DNA of 18,008 bases from Deltaproteobacteria bacterium (GTDB lineage: Bacteria; Myxococcota; Polyangia; Polyangiales; B10-G4): positions 1 through 18,008 of the forward strand of contig JAFDCW010000014.1 of NCBI GenBank assembly GCA_019312705.1, given 5' to 3'. A program made the translations under genes and the position numbers. Below the pieces are notes generated by a model, which was not told where the DNA came from, made no database searches, and saw nothing but the letters and a program-made list of their open reading frames with translations. Below are positions 8,427-15,703 of the stretch, in pieces; within the stretch, counting starts at the first letter, position 1; each line of letters begins with the position of its first letter.

Positions 8427-9304
8427 GAGGCGAGCCCGGCCATCTCGACCGCAGCTCGGATCCGCCCCTGGGCGCCCTCGGTCGGCCAGGTCATCGGCAG
8501 GCGAATCTCCGGCGCGATCTTCCCGGCCTCGGCCATCACGAACTTCACCGGGCCCGGGTTGGGCTCGATGAACATCGCCTCGTAGACCGGCAAGAGGCGG
8601 TGCTGCAATGCACGGGCTCCCGCGAGGTCACCCGCGGCCATGCGACGCGCGACGTCGGCGACCTCCGCCGGGAAGGCGTTCGACAGGACGCTCACGACAC
8701 CGCTCCCCCCAACCGCCATGAGCCCGACCGTCAAGGCGTCGTCGCCGGAGAGGATGGAGTAGCGGTCACCGCAGAGCGCGGCTATCTGCTGGGTGCGGAC
8801 GATGTTCCCGGTGGCTTCTTTCACCGCGACGATGTGTTCGACGTCCATGAGCCGGACCAGCGTCTCGGCCGTGAGATCGACGTGGGTGCGCCCGGGGATG
8901 TTGTAGAGCATCGCCGGCATCGGCACCTTCGAGAGAACCGCGCGGAAGTGAGCCTCGACCCCGGCCTGGGTCGGTTTGTTGTAGTAGGGGCACACCAGCA
9001 GGAGGCCGTCGGCCCCGGCCTCGCGGCACGCCTTCGCATGGGCCACGGTCTTGGTCGTGCTGTTGGACCCAGCGCCCGCCACGACCGGGACCCGGCCCTT
9101 CGCAGCTTCGACGACGACCTTCACCACCCGGCCGTGCTCCTCGTCCGAAAGGGTCACGTTTTCGCCAGTCGTGCCGCAGGGGACCAGGCCGTCGATACCG
9201 GCGGCGATCTGGCGCTCAACCAGGTCCCGGAGTGCCTCTTCATCGACTTCGCCGCGGCGGAAAGGCGTGACGAGCGCGGTGTATGTGCCTTGGAAGGTGG
9301 TCAT
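8423..9304 (-). CDS. dapA: DapA, 4-hydroxy-tetrahydrodipicolinate synthase
   Basis: DapA condenses pyruvate with aspartate semialdehyde through a lysine Schiff base, the first committed step to diaminopimelate and lysine. From ATG 9304 the product is 293 residues, matching the ~292 of characterised enzymes. The frame is open to 9340, but the extra 12 residues do not fit the family N-terminus (the family begins near F-x-G-x-x-x-ALVTPF). Motifs: PCGTTGE with Thr45 and Thr46; VCPYYNKPTQ with Tyr108; LYNIPGRT with Tyr134 and Arg139; and the Schiff-base Lys162 in VAVKEATG. First gene of a dapA-dapB operon, with a reasonable promoter directly upstream. Secure identification. Confidence 0.97.
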
Positions 9305-9312
9305 GGGCCCGA

Positions 9313-9340
9313 AGTGTAGGCACCACCGCGGCGCTGCCAA
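9313..9340 (-). promoter_or_regulatory. Candidate sigma-70-type promoter of dapAB
   Basis: On the minus strand TTGGCA (9340-9335) is followed after 16 nt by TACACT (9318-9313), a fair match to -35 and -10 consensus. The predicted start of transcription falls only about 1-3 nt before the dapA ATG at 9304, implying a leaderless or nearly leaderless mRNA. Confidence 0.4.
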
Positions 9341-9352
9341 GGGCCCAAGCGT

Positions 9353-9358
9353 GATAAT
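9353..9358 (+). promoter_or_regulatory. Candidate -10 element of the DUF4126-like gene
   Basis: GATAAT lies 11 nt before the ATG at 9370, in the 65-bp gap shared with the divergent dapA promoter. No good -35 is seen at 16-18 nt spacing, and no Shine-Dalgarno is seen. Confidence 0.3.
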
Positions 9359-9369
9359 GATGCTCCTTC

Positions 9370-11067
9370 ATGGATGCCATCCCCGCATCACTCGTCACAG
9401 CTGTTGCCCTGTCGGCCGCCGCCGGGAAGAATCCGTGGGTCCCCCTCGGCCTGCTCTTCCTCCTGGCAGCCCCCGCCAGCGTGCCCGGCATGTTCATGGA
9501 GCCGGAGCTGCACGCCGCCCTCCACCACCTCGGTCCCCAGGCTCTGCTCTGGACCCTCGGCGGGCTCTTCATCTCTGTCGCCTGCGCCGAATCCCTGGCC
9601 GACAAGGTCTCGTGGATATCGAACTGGCTGGTGCCCCTGTCGACGATGTGGCGTCCCTTCGCGTCGGTCGCCGTGGCAGCCATCATCGCCTATGCCGTCG
9701 CCGACGCGCAGCCCGTCGCTGTCGAGGCGCTCGCGTTCATGCCCGTTGGCCTCACTGGCGAGTTGCCGGTAGACGTGGTCCGCGCCGAGTTCGATTGGTT
9801 GCTCGGGGGCTCGCTCTTCGCTATCACCCTGACCCTCGGTGGGGTCTACGGATGGCTCTCGACGATCGCCAAGACGGGCACGCGCCTGGTCCTCGCCTTG
9901 GTCCCCCTGCCCTCGCTGAAGATCCTCCATTCGTTCATGGACGACTTCTTCTCCGTCTCCCTCTCCCTCGCCGGCCTCGCCTTCGGGGATAGCCTGCTGC
10001 TCGCCGCGGGCCTCGGCGCCTACCTCGTCGTCGGCCTCTTCACTGGCCCCCTCCTGACGCGCCTCACCTGGATCAACTTCCGCATCGGCATCGCCCTCGT
10101 GCACAAGCTCCGCCGGAGCCGCGGCGCCGAAGCCGAAATCGCGCGCGCGCCGGCCTGGCTCATGCGCGCGGTGACCGACCTGGGCGGCGACCCCGCCGCG
10201 GCCCATCTCGTCCCCTGCTATGCATACCGGGCCCGAGAGGCGGGGCGGTGCCGGGCGGGATTCCTCGTGCTCGCCGAAGACACCGTCTACTTCGCGACGA
10301 AGGTCGGGTGGCGACCGCGCCTGGTCGCCTTCCCCCATGCCACGGTGACCCGGGTGGGCGTCGCCCAGTCCACGACCGCGCGCACCGTCGCCATTGCCGA
10401 AGACACGGACAATGGCGGCATCCTCGAGGTCGTCTTCTATCTCTTCCCGTCCGTCGAAGAAGACGTACTGCCCCTCCTCGAAGAGGCCACCACGGCCACC
10501 GGCCTGGTTCGAGTCCGCCCGGACTCCGAGGCCTCGCGCTCCGGGCTCCCGGGATACGCCCAGCGTGGGCAGTCGACCCGCTTTTGGGCCCCCGAAGATG
10601 CGGGCAGCCTTCGTGCCCAGGCCCTGGTCACGACCGCCTGCGCCGTAGCTGGCGGGGTGCTCACTGCGGGCACCTTCATCCCCATCGGCTTCGGCTACCT
10701 CTTGTCGCCGTTCCGACGGCGCTTCGTCGTTGGCCTCTTCCTGAGCCTCTACCTGACCCTCGCGGTCATCGGCACCGCGGGCTTCGCATGGCCGGTGGCG
10801 GTCATCTACGCCGTGCTGCTCAATACTCTGGCCCTCCGGGACCTGACCCGGGCGGCGTTGAAGGCCCGGGTCGACGGCTACGTCGACCGGCGCGCGTTCT
10901 TGCCGATGGTCAGCGAGCGCGTATGGGTCCCACCGACGCGGGTTACGCGCGAGAGCGACCGCCACCGCGCGTCCGACCACGTGCCTCTGACGGATGCGCC
11001 GTGGCGCACGGTCGTCGCCTTGTTGGCGGACGACCTGGAACCCGGGACGTCGACGGCGGCGAGCTAG
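9370..11067 (+). CDS. DUF4126-like multi-pass membrane protein with C-terminal soluble domain and extra helices
   Basis: 565 residues. The first ~230 residues contain about six hydrophobic segments and resemble the DUF4126 family: an ALSAAAGKNPWVPL-type opening (13-26), an ESLADKVSWI-type motif (74-83) and WRPFASVAVAA (94-104). The match is by eye. A hydrophilic region follows (about 245-410); its core at about 293-375 reads as alternating beta strands plus a helix and could be a PH/GRAM-like domain, though this is weak. Two or three more membrane helices lie at about 417-490, then a basic/polar tail to 565. The function of DUF4126 proteins is unknown to me; an envelope or transport-accessory role is only a guess. 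The gene is divergent from dapA and convergent with the SRAP gene (20-bp gap). Confidence 0.7.
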   Translation: MDAIPASLVTAVALSAAAGKNPWVPLGLLFLLAAPASVPGMFMEPELHAALHHLGPQALLWTLGGLFISVACAESLADKVSWISNWLVPLSTMWRPFASVAVAAIIAYAVADAQPVAVEALAFMPVGLTGELPVDVVRAEFDWLLGGSLFAITLTLGGVYGWLSTIAKTGTRLVLALVPLPSLKILHSFMDDFFSVSLSLAGLAFGDSLLLAAGLGAYLVVGLFTGPLLTRLTWINFRIGIALVHKLRRSRGAEAEIARAPAWLMRAVTDLGGDPAAAHLVPCYAYRAREAGRCRAGFLVLAEDTVYFATKVGWRPRLVAFPHATVTRVGVAQSTTARTVAIAEDTDNGGILEVVFYLFPSVEEDVLPLLEEATTATGLVRVRPDSEASRSGLPGYAQRGQSTRFWAPEDAGSLRAQALVTTACAVAGGVLTAGTFIPIGFGYLLSPFRRRFVVGLFLSLYLTLAVIGTAGFAWPVAVIYAVLLNTLALRDLTRAALKARVDGYVDRRAFLPMVSERVWVPPTRVTRESDRHRASDHVPLTDAPWRTVVALLADDLEPGTSTAAS

Positions 11068-11087
11068 GCGCGCCGCCCCGCAGTGTC

Positions 11088-11918
11088 CTAGTCGACGAGG
11101 ATCCGCTGCGAGGGCACCCCGTCATCATCGGTCAGGCCAGTTCGTCCATCTTGGTCAGCGGGCACGATGAGGTCGGGCCCGTCGTTCTTGACGGAGTTGA
11201 CCAAGGGACGAACGGCGAAGAGTTCCAGATCGGGAATCCGCGGAGCGATGAGCGCGTCGAGGTCTTCGGGGGTTGACCCGTGGTCTAGCCACCGGGCCCG
11301 GGCGTCGCCCTCGAGGATCACCGGCATGCGGTGGTGCACGTCGGACATTGGCCCCGCCGCGTCGGTGGTCACGACGGTGCAGCTGATCACCTGCGGGCCG
11401 GGCTGCTCGCCCGTTTGCTCACTCGCCATATCCTTCGGCCGCCACGATGCCCAGAGCCCGGCGAAGGTCAGCACACCACCCGCCGTCGGCCGGGCGTAGA
11501 ACGGAATCTTGGGCGCCTTGCGCGTCTTCTTGGATTTGGAGGTCTGGGAAGCTTCGGCGGGTTCCTCCGGGCGTTTCCATTCGTAGAAACCGTCCGCGAC
11601 GACGAGGCACCGACGCTTCTTGAACGAGTCCCGGAAGGCCGGTTTGTCGGCGAGGGTCTCCCCCCGGGCGTTGAGCATGCGGTAGCCAATCTTGGGGTCC
11701 TTCGCCCAGAACGGCACCAACCCCCAACGCACCATGACCAGCTTGCCGGGGCTCTTGTCGGTCACCACCGGCACCGCTTGGCTCGGGGCGATGTTGAAAC
11801 GCGGCGCGAGGGTCGTTTGGGGCCCCTGGGACCAGATGTCCGCGCCGGGCTCGCCGTCGAGGTCGAGTTCGTCCCAGATCTCCTCCACCGAGAGGCTCAA
11901 TGTGTATCGGCCGCACAT
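11088..11918 (-). CDS. SRAP-family protein (YedK/HMCES-type abasic-site DNA crosslinking)
   Basis: SRAP proteins use Cys2 to form a thiazolidine crosslink with abasic sites in single-stranded DNA, shielding them during replication. The initiator Met must be removed to expose Cys2. 276 residues starting MCGRYTL, the hallmark N-terminus. Other conserved sites: RFNIAPSQ (40-47), MVRWGLVPFWAKD (62-74), NARGET (83-88) with Asn83, GFYEWK with Glu113, and VHHRMPVIL with His195. Compared with the ~222-residue E. coli YedK it has a Lys/Ser-rich insertion (about 117-137) and a C-terminal extension (about 250-276), which could be flexible DNA-contacting or regulatory segments. The ATG is 26 bp from the divergent MBL-hydrolase ATG. 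No LexA-type box is obvious. Secure family assignment. Confidence 0.96.
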   Translation of the reverse strand: MCGRYTLSLSVEEIWDELDLDGEPGADIWSQGPQTTLAPRFNIAPSQAVPVVTDKSPGKLVMVRWGLVPFWAKDPKIGYRMLNARGETLADKPAFRDSFKKRRCLVVADGFYEWKRPEEPAEASQTSKSKKTRKAPKIPFYARPTAGGVLTFAGLWASWRPKDMASEQTGEQPGPQVISCTVVTTDAAGPMSDVHHRMPVILEGDARARWLDHGSTPEDLDALIAPRIPDLELFAVRPLVNSVKNDGPDLIVPADQDGRTGLTDDDGVPSQRILVD

Positions 11919-11924
11919 CCCTGG

Positions 11925-11932
11925 GCTATAGT
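11925..11932. promoter_or_regulatory. Candidate bidirectional -10 element (CTATAG palindrome)
   Basis: The palindrome CTATAG (11926-11931) sits in the 26-bp gap between two divergent start codons. On the plus strand it reads TATAGT (12 nt before ATG 11945) and on the minus strand TATAGC (6 nt before ATG 11918). Symmetric -10 elements can drive divergent transcription. Matching -35 elements are poor on both strands. Confidence 0.35.
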
Positions 11933-11944
11933 GCCGCGGCTGTC

Positions 11945-12757
11945 ATGCGAGTGCACCACCTCAACTGCGGAACCATGTGTCCGCCCCTTCAGCGTCTCCT
12001 CCTGGGCACGGGGCGGCTCCTGTCCCGGGGACGCATCGTCTGCCATTGCCTGCTCGTCGAAACCGACGAGGGCCTAGTCCTAATCGATACGGGTTTTGGC
12101 CTCGGGGATCTCCGCAGCCCTGAGCGCCTCTGCGCCACCCGGCACCTGCTTTCGCCGCGCTTCGAAGAGAGCGAGACAGCGATCCGGCAGATCGAGGCGT
12201 TGGGCTTCACGGCCGATGACGTACGCCACATCGTCCTGACCCACCTCGACCTGGATCATGCCGGCGGCCTCGGGGACTTTCCCCGGGCAAAGGTCCACGC
12301 GCTGCGCCGTGAGCGAGACGCCGCGGCCAACCCCGCGCCGAAGGACCGAGCCCGCTACCGAACTGCGCAATGGGCCCACGACCCCGACTGGTCGCTCTAC
12401 GACGTGGATGGCGGCCGCTTCTTCGGCTTCGAAGCCGTCCGGGACCTCGTCGGCCTGCCCCCGGAGATCCTCCTCGTCCCACTGCACGGCCACTCGGCGG
12501 GCCACGCGGGGGTCGCCGTCGACACGGACTCTGGGTGGCTCCTGCACGCCGGCGACGCGTACTTCTTCCATGCCGAGATGGACCCGGACCGCCCCCATTG
12601 CCCTCCGGGGTTTCGCGCCTTCCAGTCCCTCGTCGCCTTCGACGACGCACGCCGCAAGTGGAACCAGCGGCGTCTCCAGGCGCTGGTGCGTGAACATCGC
12701 CACGAAGTCCGGGTCTTCTCGGCCCACGACTCCGCCGAATTCGCGAGCTTCGGCTAG
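11945..12757 (+). CDS. Metallo-beta-lactamase-fold hydrolase (lactonase-like)
   Basis: 270 residues from ATG 11945; an earlier in-frame ATG at 11900 would overlap the divergent SRAP gene and adds unrelated residues. Visible metal-site motifs of the MBL fold: strand LVLIDTGFG (44-52); THLDLDHAGG (99-108) supplying His100, Asp104 and His105; GHSAGH (182-187) with His183; HAGD (201-204) with Asp204; and SAHD (259-262) with His261. The canonical H-x-H-x-D-H second His is Asp102 here, a variant I recall from many lactonase-like MBL proteins. The order of motifs and size fit the lactonase/glyoxalase-II-like branch, not beta-lactamases. No signal peptide, so cytoplasmic. The substrate cannot be read from sequence. 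No Shine-Dalgarno. Confidence 0.88.
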   Translation: MRVHHLNCGTMCPPLQRLLLGTGRLLSRGRIVCHCLLVETDEGLVLIDTGFGLGDLRSPERLCATRHLLSPRFEESETAIRQIEALGFTADDVRHIVLTHLDLDHAGGLGDFPRAKVHALRRERDAAANPAPKDRARYRTAQWAHDPDWSLYDVDGGRFFGFEAVRDLVGLPPEILLVPLHGHSAGHAGVAVDTDSGWLLHAGDAYFFHAEMDPDRPHCPPGFRAFQSLVAFDDARRKWNQRRLQALVREHRHEVRVFSAHDSAEFASFG

Positions 12758-12858
12758 AGCCGCGCGGGAGGACGGCGAACGGAACAACAGCTAGGCCATA
12801 CAGGACCCGCGCAAAACTACGGCACATGATCTGGAGGCTGGCAGAAATCGATTGTGCT

Positions 12859-12901
12859 CCGCCCCCTCTGGCGGTGTCCGGCGCTCCGACCGCCGAGCGC
12901 C
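12859..12901. repeat. Two short inverted repeats in the 205-bp intergenic region
   Basis: CCGCC/GGCGG with a 6-nt loop (12859-12874), and GGCGCTC/GAGCGCC with an 8-nt loop (12880-12901). They lie 100-145 bp after the MBL-hydrolase stop and could stop or attenuate transcription. Neither is followed by a T-run, so a classical intrinsic terminator is not supported. The rest of 12758-12962 shows no gene. Confidence 0.4.
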
Positions 12902-12923
12902 TCCGAGGCGGTGCGCCATCGAG

Positions 12924-12960
12924 TGACCTGAACTGACCTCGCAAACGTGGTCTAATAGAC
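12924..12960 (+). promoter_or_regulatory. Putative operator/promoter of the Cys-rich lipoprotein gene
   Basis: Two direct repeats TGACCT (12924-12929 and 12934-12939) are spaced exactly 10 bp, one helical turn. They are followed by an 11-bp palindrome GTCTA-A-TAGAC (12950-12960) that contains a -10-like TCTAAT (12951-12956), 6 nt before the GTG start. The layout resembles activator half-sites next to a -10 element. No protein can be named. Confidence 0.35.
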
Positions 12961-12962
12961 AG

Positions 12963-13940
12963 GTGCGAGCTAGTTTGCTTCTTCTCACCGCCCTCACGGT
13001 CGTAGTCTTCGGGGCTGGATGCGAGGGGGACCCGCACGCCCTGGGCTGGGAAGTGGTCGTCTCGGTTCCCGCGGCGGACGTCGCGTCGTTGAGGCTGGCG
13101 GTCCGTGAGGGAGGCTGCGACGGTCCTGCGTTGTACGACGAAGAGGTCGATCCGGCGGATACCAGGGCCCCCGCGCCCCCGCGGCTGGCGCCGGGCACCT
13201 ACGCCTTCACTGCCGACGCGCTCTCGGCCGATTGCGGCGTCATCGGCTTTGGGTGCTCGGTGCGCGACCTGCCCATCTTGGAATCTCTCATTCGGGTGGA
13301 CGTCACCGCGGCGTCCGGAATGGCCGCGCTCTGCTCTCCGGAGCTCTGCGTCGATGGTCGGTGTTCGGCTGCCATCGACGCCGGGTCGCCGGATTCCGCC
13401 GGCAATGCGGACGCGGCGGCCGACGCAGCGGCCGACGCAGCGGCCGATGCCGGTCCCACCTGTGAAGACGGCATTCAAAATGGAACGGAGACCGGCATCG
13501 ACTGCGGCGGGACGTGCGACGTCTGCCCGGACTGGGACGTCGGCGGTTGGACCACGTGTGCCTCCGGCCAGCGCACACGCCCCGTGATTTGTCGCGACCT
13601 CACAGGCACGGAGGTCGCCGAAGCAGCTTGCCCCGAACCGAAGCCGAGCACGAACGAAAGCTGCGCATCGATCGAGTACGTCGGCTCCGGGTGTCCGATC
13701 ACGACCCAAATCGGCGGCCTCGACAACGGCGATTGTGCTGACCGTACGACCTGTGCCAGCTGCCCCACGATGACCCCGACCCGGTGCCACGACTACTGCC
13801 TGTCCCGGGCGGTCACTCTCGGGCAGCGGGTGACCTGCGACCTCTCCGGCTGCAGCACCGAGTGCAACGTCTACGACGACCACGGCTTCGACGGCGCGTG
13901 CCGCGACCCGCGACCGACCTGGTACGCCTTTCCGCCATGA
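12963..13940 (+). CDS. Cys-rich lipoprotein with myxobacterial CxDG..NG.ET..DCGG motif and TSP1-like segment
   Basis: 325 residues from a GTG start. The signal peptide has Arg2, a hydrophobic core and FGAGC, so Cys20 should be lipidated. Residues 28-135 are probably a beta domain with paired Cys. An Ala/Asp-rich linker (about 147-164) is built from a 12-bp tandem repeat. Then comes C167-EDG-x2-NG-x-ET-x2-DCGG-x-C-x2-C188, a motif seen in many myxobacterial surface proteins. Next is a thrombospondin-type-1-like stretch (about 191-234) with W-x4-W-T-x-C, R-x-R-P-V-x-C, a later Cys and P-x8-C, although one of the usual internal Cys residues is missing. The C-terminus (240-325) has ten further Cys. 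The protein probably sits on the outer surface as a binding or adhesion protein. Start choice is moderate: GTG with no Shine-Dalgarno, but required for the signal peptide. Confidence 0.82.
   Translation: MRASLLLLTALTVVVFGAGCEGDPHALGWEVVVSVPAADVASLRLAVREGGCDGPALYDEEVDPADTRAPAPPRLAPGTYAFTADALSADCGVIGFGCSVRDLPILESLIRVDVTAASGMAALCSPELCVDGRCSAAIDAGSPDSAGNADAAADAAADAAADAGPTCEDGIQNGTETGIDCGGTCDVCPDWDVGGWTTCASGQRTRPVICRDLTGTEVAEAACPEPKPSTNESCASIEYVGSGCPITTQIGGLDNGDCADRTTCASCPTMTPTRCHDYCLSRAVTLGQRVTCDLSGCSTECNVYDDHGFDGACRDPRPTWYAFPP
13416..13451. repeat. 12-bp tandem repeat (GCGGCCGACGCA), three copies
   Basis: Two perfect copies (13416-13427, 13428-13439) and a third with two changes (13440-13451), encoding the (A)ADA-type linker between the N-terminal domain and Cys-rich part of the lipoprotein. 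The period is a multiple of three, so expansion would keep the frame. Confidence 0.8.
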
Positions 13941-13987
13941 GGGAACCTCACGGGCCGGACCGGCCCCCGCATGCTACCGCCCTCTGC

Positions 13988-14437
13988 ATGAACACCCTCG
14001 ACGAGGTCGACATCTCGCTCGCCACGGGGACCTGGAAGGTCAAAGCGGCCGCATCCGTCCTCGGAGTGGCGGGGGTCTTCTTCGCGTTCACAGGCATCCA
14101 GCTCTTCCTGGTGCGCTTTCGGTCGGAGTGGCTGGAGTTGGTGCCCTGGGTGCACGTCGCCTTCGCCGTCGCGCTCGTCTTCCTCGCCGCGATGACGTAC
14201 CGAGCCCGGACCTGGGCGGCGATCGGGAGCACCCTCATCGGGGGCCTCGCATTCCTGGGGGCCGTCGTATGGCAGGCATACGCCATGTTCCACGGCATCT
14301 TCAGCCTCCTCGGCCTAGCGAGCGTGCCTGCAGCCCTCGCGGCCACGGGCCTCGCGGTCCTCGCCATCGGCGATGCGTCGCGGGCAACCGCGGTACGCAA
14401 GAAGCTGCACGAAGCAGGGATGAATCTGGGCTTTTAG
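13988..14437 (+). CDS. Small four-helix integral membrane protein, unknown function
   Basis: 149 residues from ATG 13988, 47 nt after the lipoprotein stop. The frame is open upstream to 13784, but that part lies within the lipoprotein gene. Four hydrophobic segments: about 19-41, 54-70, 77-98 and 105-128. The N-terminus is short and polar (TLDEVDIS), the loop between helices 2 and 3 contains YRAR, and the C-terminal tail is basic (RKKLHEAG). The charge pattern suggests both ends cytoplasmic. I recognise no family. It may be co-transcribed with the lipoprotein gene, and it is convergent with tyrA across 22 bp. There is no clear Shine-Dalgarno. Confidence 0.72.
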   Translation: MNTLDEVDISLATGTWKVKAAASVLGVAGVFFAFTGIQLFLVRFRSEWLELVPWVHVAFAVALVFLAAMTYRARTWAAIGSTLIGGLAFLGAVVWQAYAMFHGIFSLLGLASVPAALAATGLAVLAIGDASRATAVRKKLHEAGMNLGF

Positions 14438-14459
14438 GAGGGCGCCGTGCGCGCGGGCC

Positions 14460-15647
14460 TCAATCTCCCGTCGCCCCGGCCCCGCTGCGCCCCGCGGTGA
14501 GTTCGATGAGTCGGTCGATGAGGAAGCGGCTCTGCTCGAGGGCCTCGTCGGTAAAGTCGCCGAAGTAGCCGCGGACCTCTTCGAAGATGCCGCGGAAACG
14601 GGCCTGATCCTTGGCCTCGATCACCTCGGCGAGCTCCGCCGCGGAGGCGGCAAAGGCCTTCATCACCTCGACGGTCTCGGGATTGCGCATCTCGATTTCG
14701 CCGTAGAGCTCCGGGGCCTGGGCGAAGTGCCGGGCCGTGACGTACATCTCGAGGAGGTACGCCGGGGAGGTGAACTCGAGGGTCTTTTCGAGGGGCACTT
14801 CCATACGCGCCAGGGCGAGGCCGAGGACCTGAGTGTGGTAATGGTTCAGGACCTGAACGATGGCCATGGCCTTGTCGTGCTGCTCGGCGGACGTCTCGGT
14901 GACGACTAGGCCGCGAGCCGCGAGCATCTGCTTCACCCACGCATACCACTCGGCGCCGCGCCCCTCGCAGAGCACGACGCGTTGGCCGCTCAGGCTGTGC
15001 ACCCCCGGACCAAACATCGGGTGCGTGCCGACGACGCTGGCCTTGGTCGCCTTCATCATCCAGTCGACGGGCTCGCGCTTGATGCTGGTGACGTCCATGA
15101 GAAGGCCGTCCTCGCGCACATGGGGGCCGACCTCGGCGATGACAGCTTCGGTCTTGTCGATGGGCACGGACACGACGACGACGTCTGCCGCTTTGGCGGC
15201 CTCGACGTTGGTTAGGCGCGTATCGAGGTCGGTGATCATCACCGGGTGCCCGAGGTCACCGAACATCTCCGCAAGGCGCTTGCCCATGCCGCCGCCGCCG
15301 CCGAGGATCGCGACGGTGCGCGCCTCGACCTCCAGGGGAAGCTCCGCCCGAAGCGACGCCTGGTAGTCGCGGCTCGCGACCAGGAGCAGCCGAAAGACCG
15401 ACTCGATCGTGCCTCCGGGGAGGCCCAGGCGCTCGGCCCGGGAGGATCGGTCCGAAAGCACCCGGCGCTCACGGCTGAGATCGCGAATGCGAACGGTGTT
15501 TTCCCGTTTAAACGCGGCGACCTCGCCGACGATGGCCATGCGTCGGGCAAAGAGCATCAAAACGTCCCGATCGATGGCGTCGATCATCGCCCGGAGGGCG
15601 GCGAGGGGGCGGCTGCGGGTGCTGGATTGGGGGGTCTCGTCGGTCAT
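14460..15647 (-). CDS. tyrA: TyrA, bifunctional chorismate mutase / prephenate dehydrogenase (T-protein)
   Basis: Converts chorismate to prephenate and then, with NAD+, to 4-hydroxyphenylpyruvate for tyrosine synthesis. 395 residues, slightly longer than the 373 of the E. coli T-protein because of a 15-residue N-terminal extension. The chorismate mutase AroQ domain (about 15-98) shows Arg19, Arg36, Lys48 and Glu60 in the expected helical positions. The dehydrogenase domain (about 108-385) opens with the NAD-binding strand and GGGGGMG (116-122), then VVSVPID (158-164), HPMFGP with catalytic His209, and the dimer/active-site helix with EQHDKAMAIVQ (255-265). The fused mutase-dehydrogenase architecture is typical of gammaproteobacteria, and I recall it in some other lineages. 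The gene stands alone, with a promoter-like sequence just upstream. Secure identification. Confidence 0.96.
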   Translation of the reverse strand: MTDETPQSSTRSRPLAALRAMIDAIDRDVLMLFARRMAIVGEVAAFKRENTVRIRDLSRERRVLSDRSSRAERLGLPGGTIESVFRLLLVASRDYQASLRAELPLEVEARTVAILGGGGGMGKRLAEMFGDLGHPVMITDLDTRLTNVEAAKAADVVVVSVPIDKTEAVIAEVGPHVREDGLLMDVTSIKREPVDWMMKATKASVVGTHPMFGPGVHSLSGQRVVLCEGRGAEWYAWVKQMLAARGLVVTETSAEQHDKAMAIVQVLNHYHTQVLGLALARMEVPLEKTLEFTSPAYLLEMYVTARHFAQAPELYGEIEMRNPETVEVMKAFAASAAELAEVIEAKDQARFRGIFEEVRGYFGDFTDEALEQSRFLIDRLIELTAGRSGAGATGD

Positions 15648-15657
15648 CGGCAGGGCG

Positions 15658-15685
15658 ACGATACCGCGCCAGGGCCGGGCATCAA
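15658..15685 (-). promoter_or_regulatory. Candidate promoter of tyrA
   Basis: On the minus strand TTGATG (15685-15680) is followed after 16 nt by TATCGT (15663-15658), 10 nt before the tyrA ATG. It lies in the 56-bp divergent gap with the GMC operon. No Shine-Dalgarno fits in the short leader. Confidence 0.35.
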
Positions 15686-15703
15686 CATGGCATCATCCGG
15701 TCG

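Noticed and set aside
9305..9340. Upstream ATG for dapA at 9340
   Set aside because: The extra 12 residues do not match the DapA N-terminus, and the candidate promoter lies in this stretch.
9388..10980. 530-codon minus-strand open frame
   Set aside because: Antisense to the DUF4126-like membrane protein, whose hydrophobic helices make biological sense. The minus frame is low-complexity Gly/Glu/Arg-rich.
11900..11944. Upstream ATG for the MBL hydrolase at 11900
   Set aside because: It lies inside the divergent SRAP coding region, and the added residues do not resemble the family N-terminus.
12207..13883. 558-codon minus-strand open frame
   Set aside because: Spans two oppositely oriented real genes and the intergenic promoter region, with no recognisable domain.
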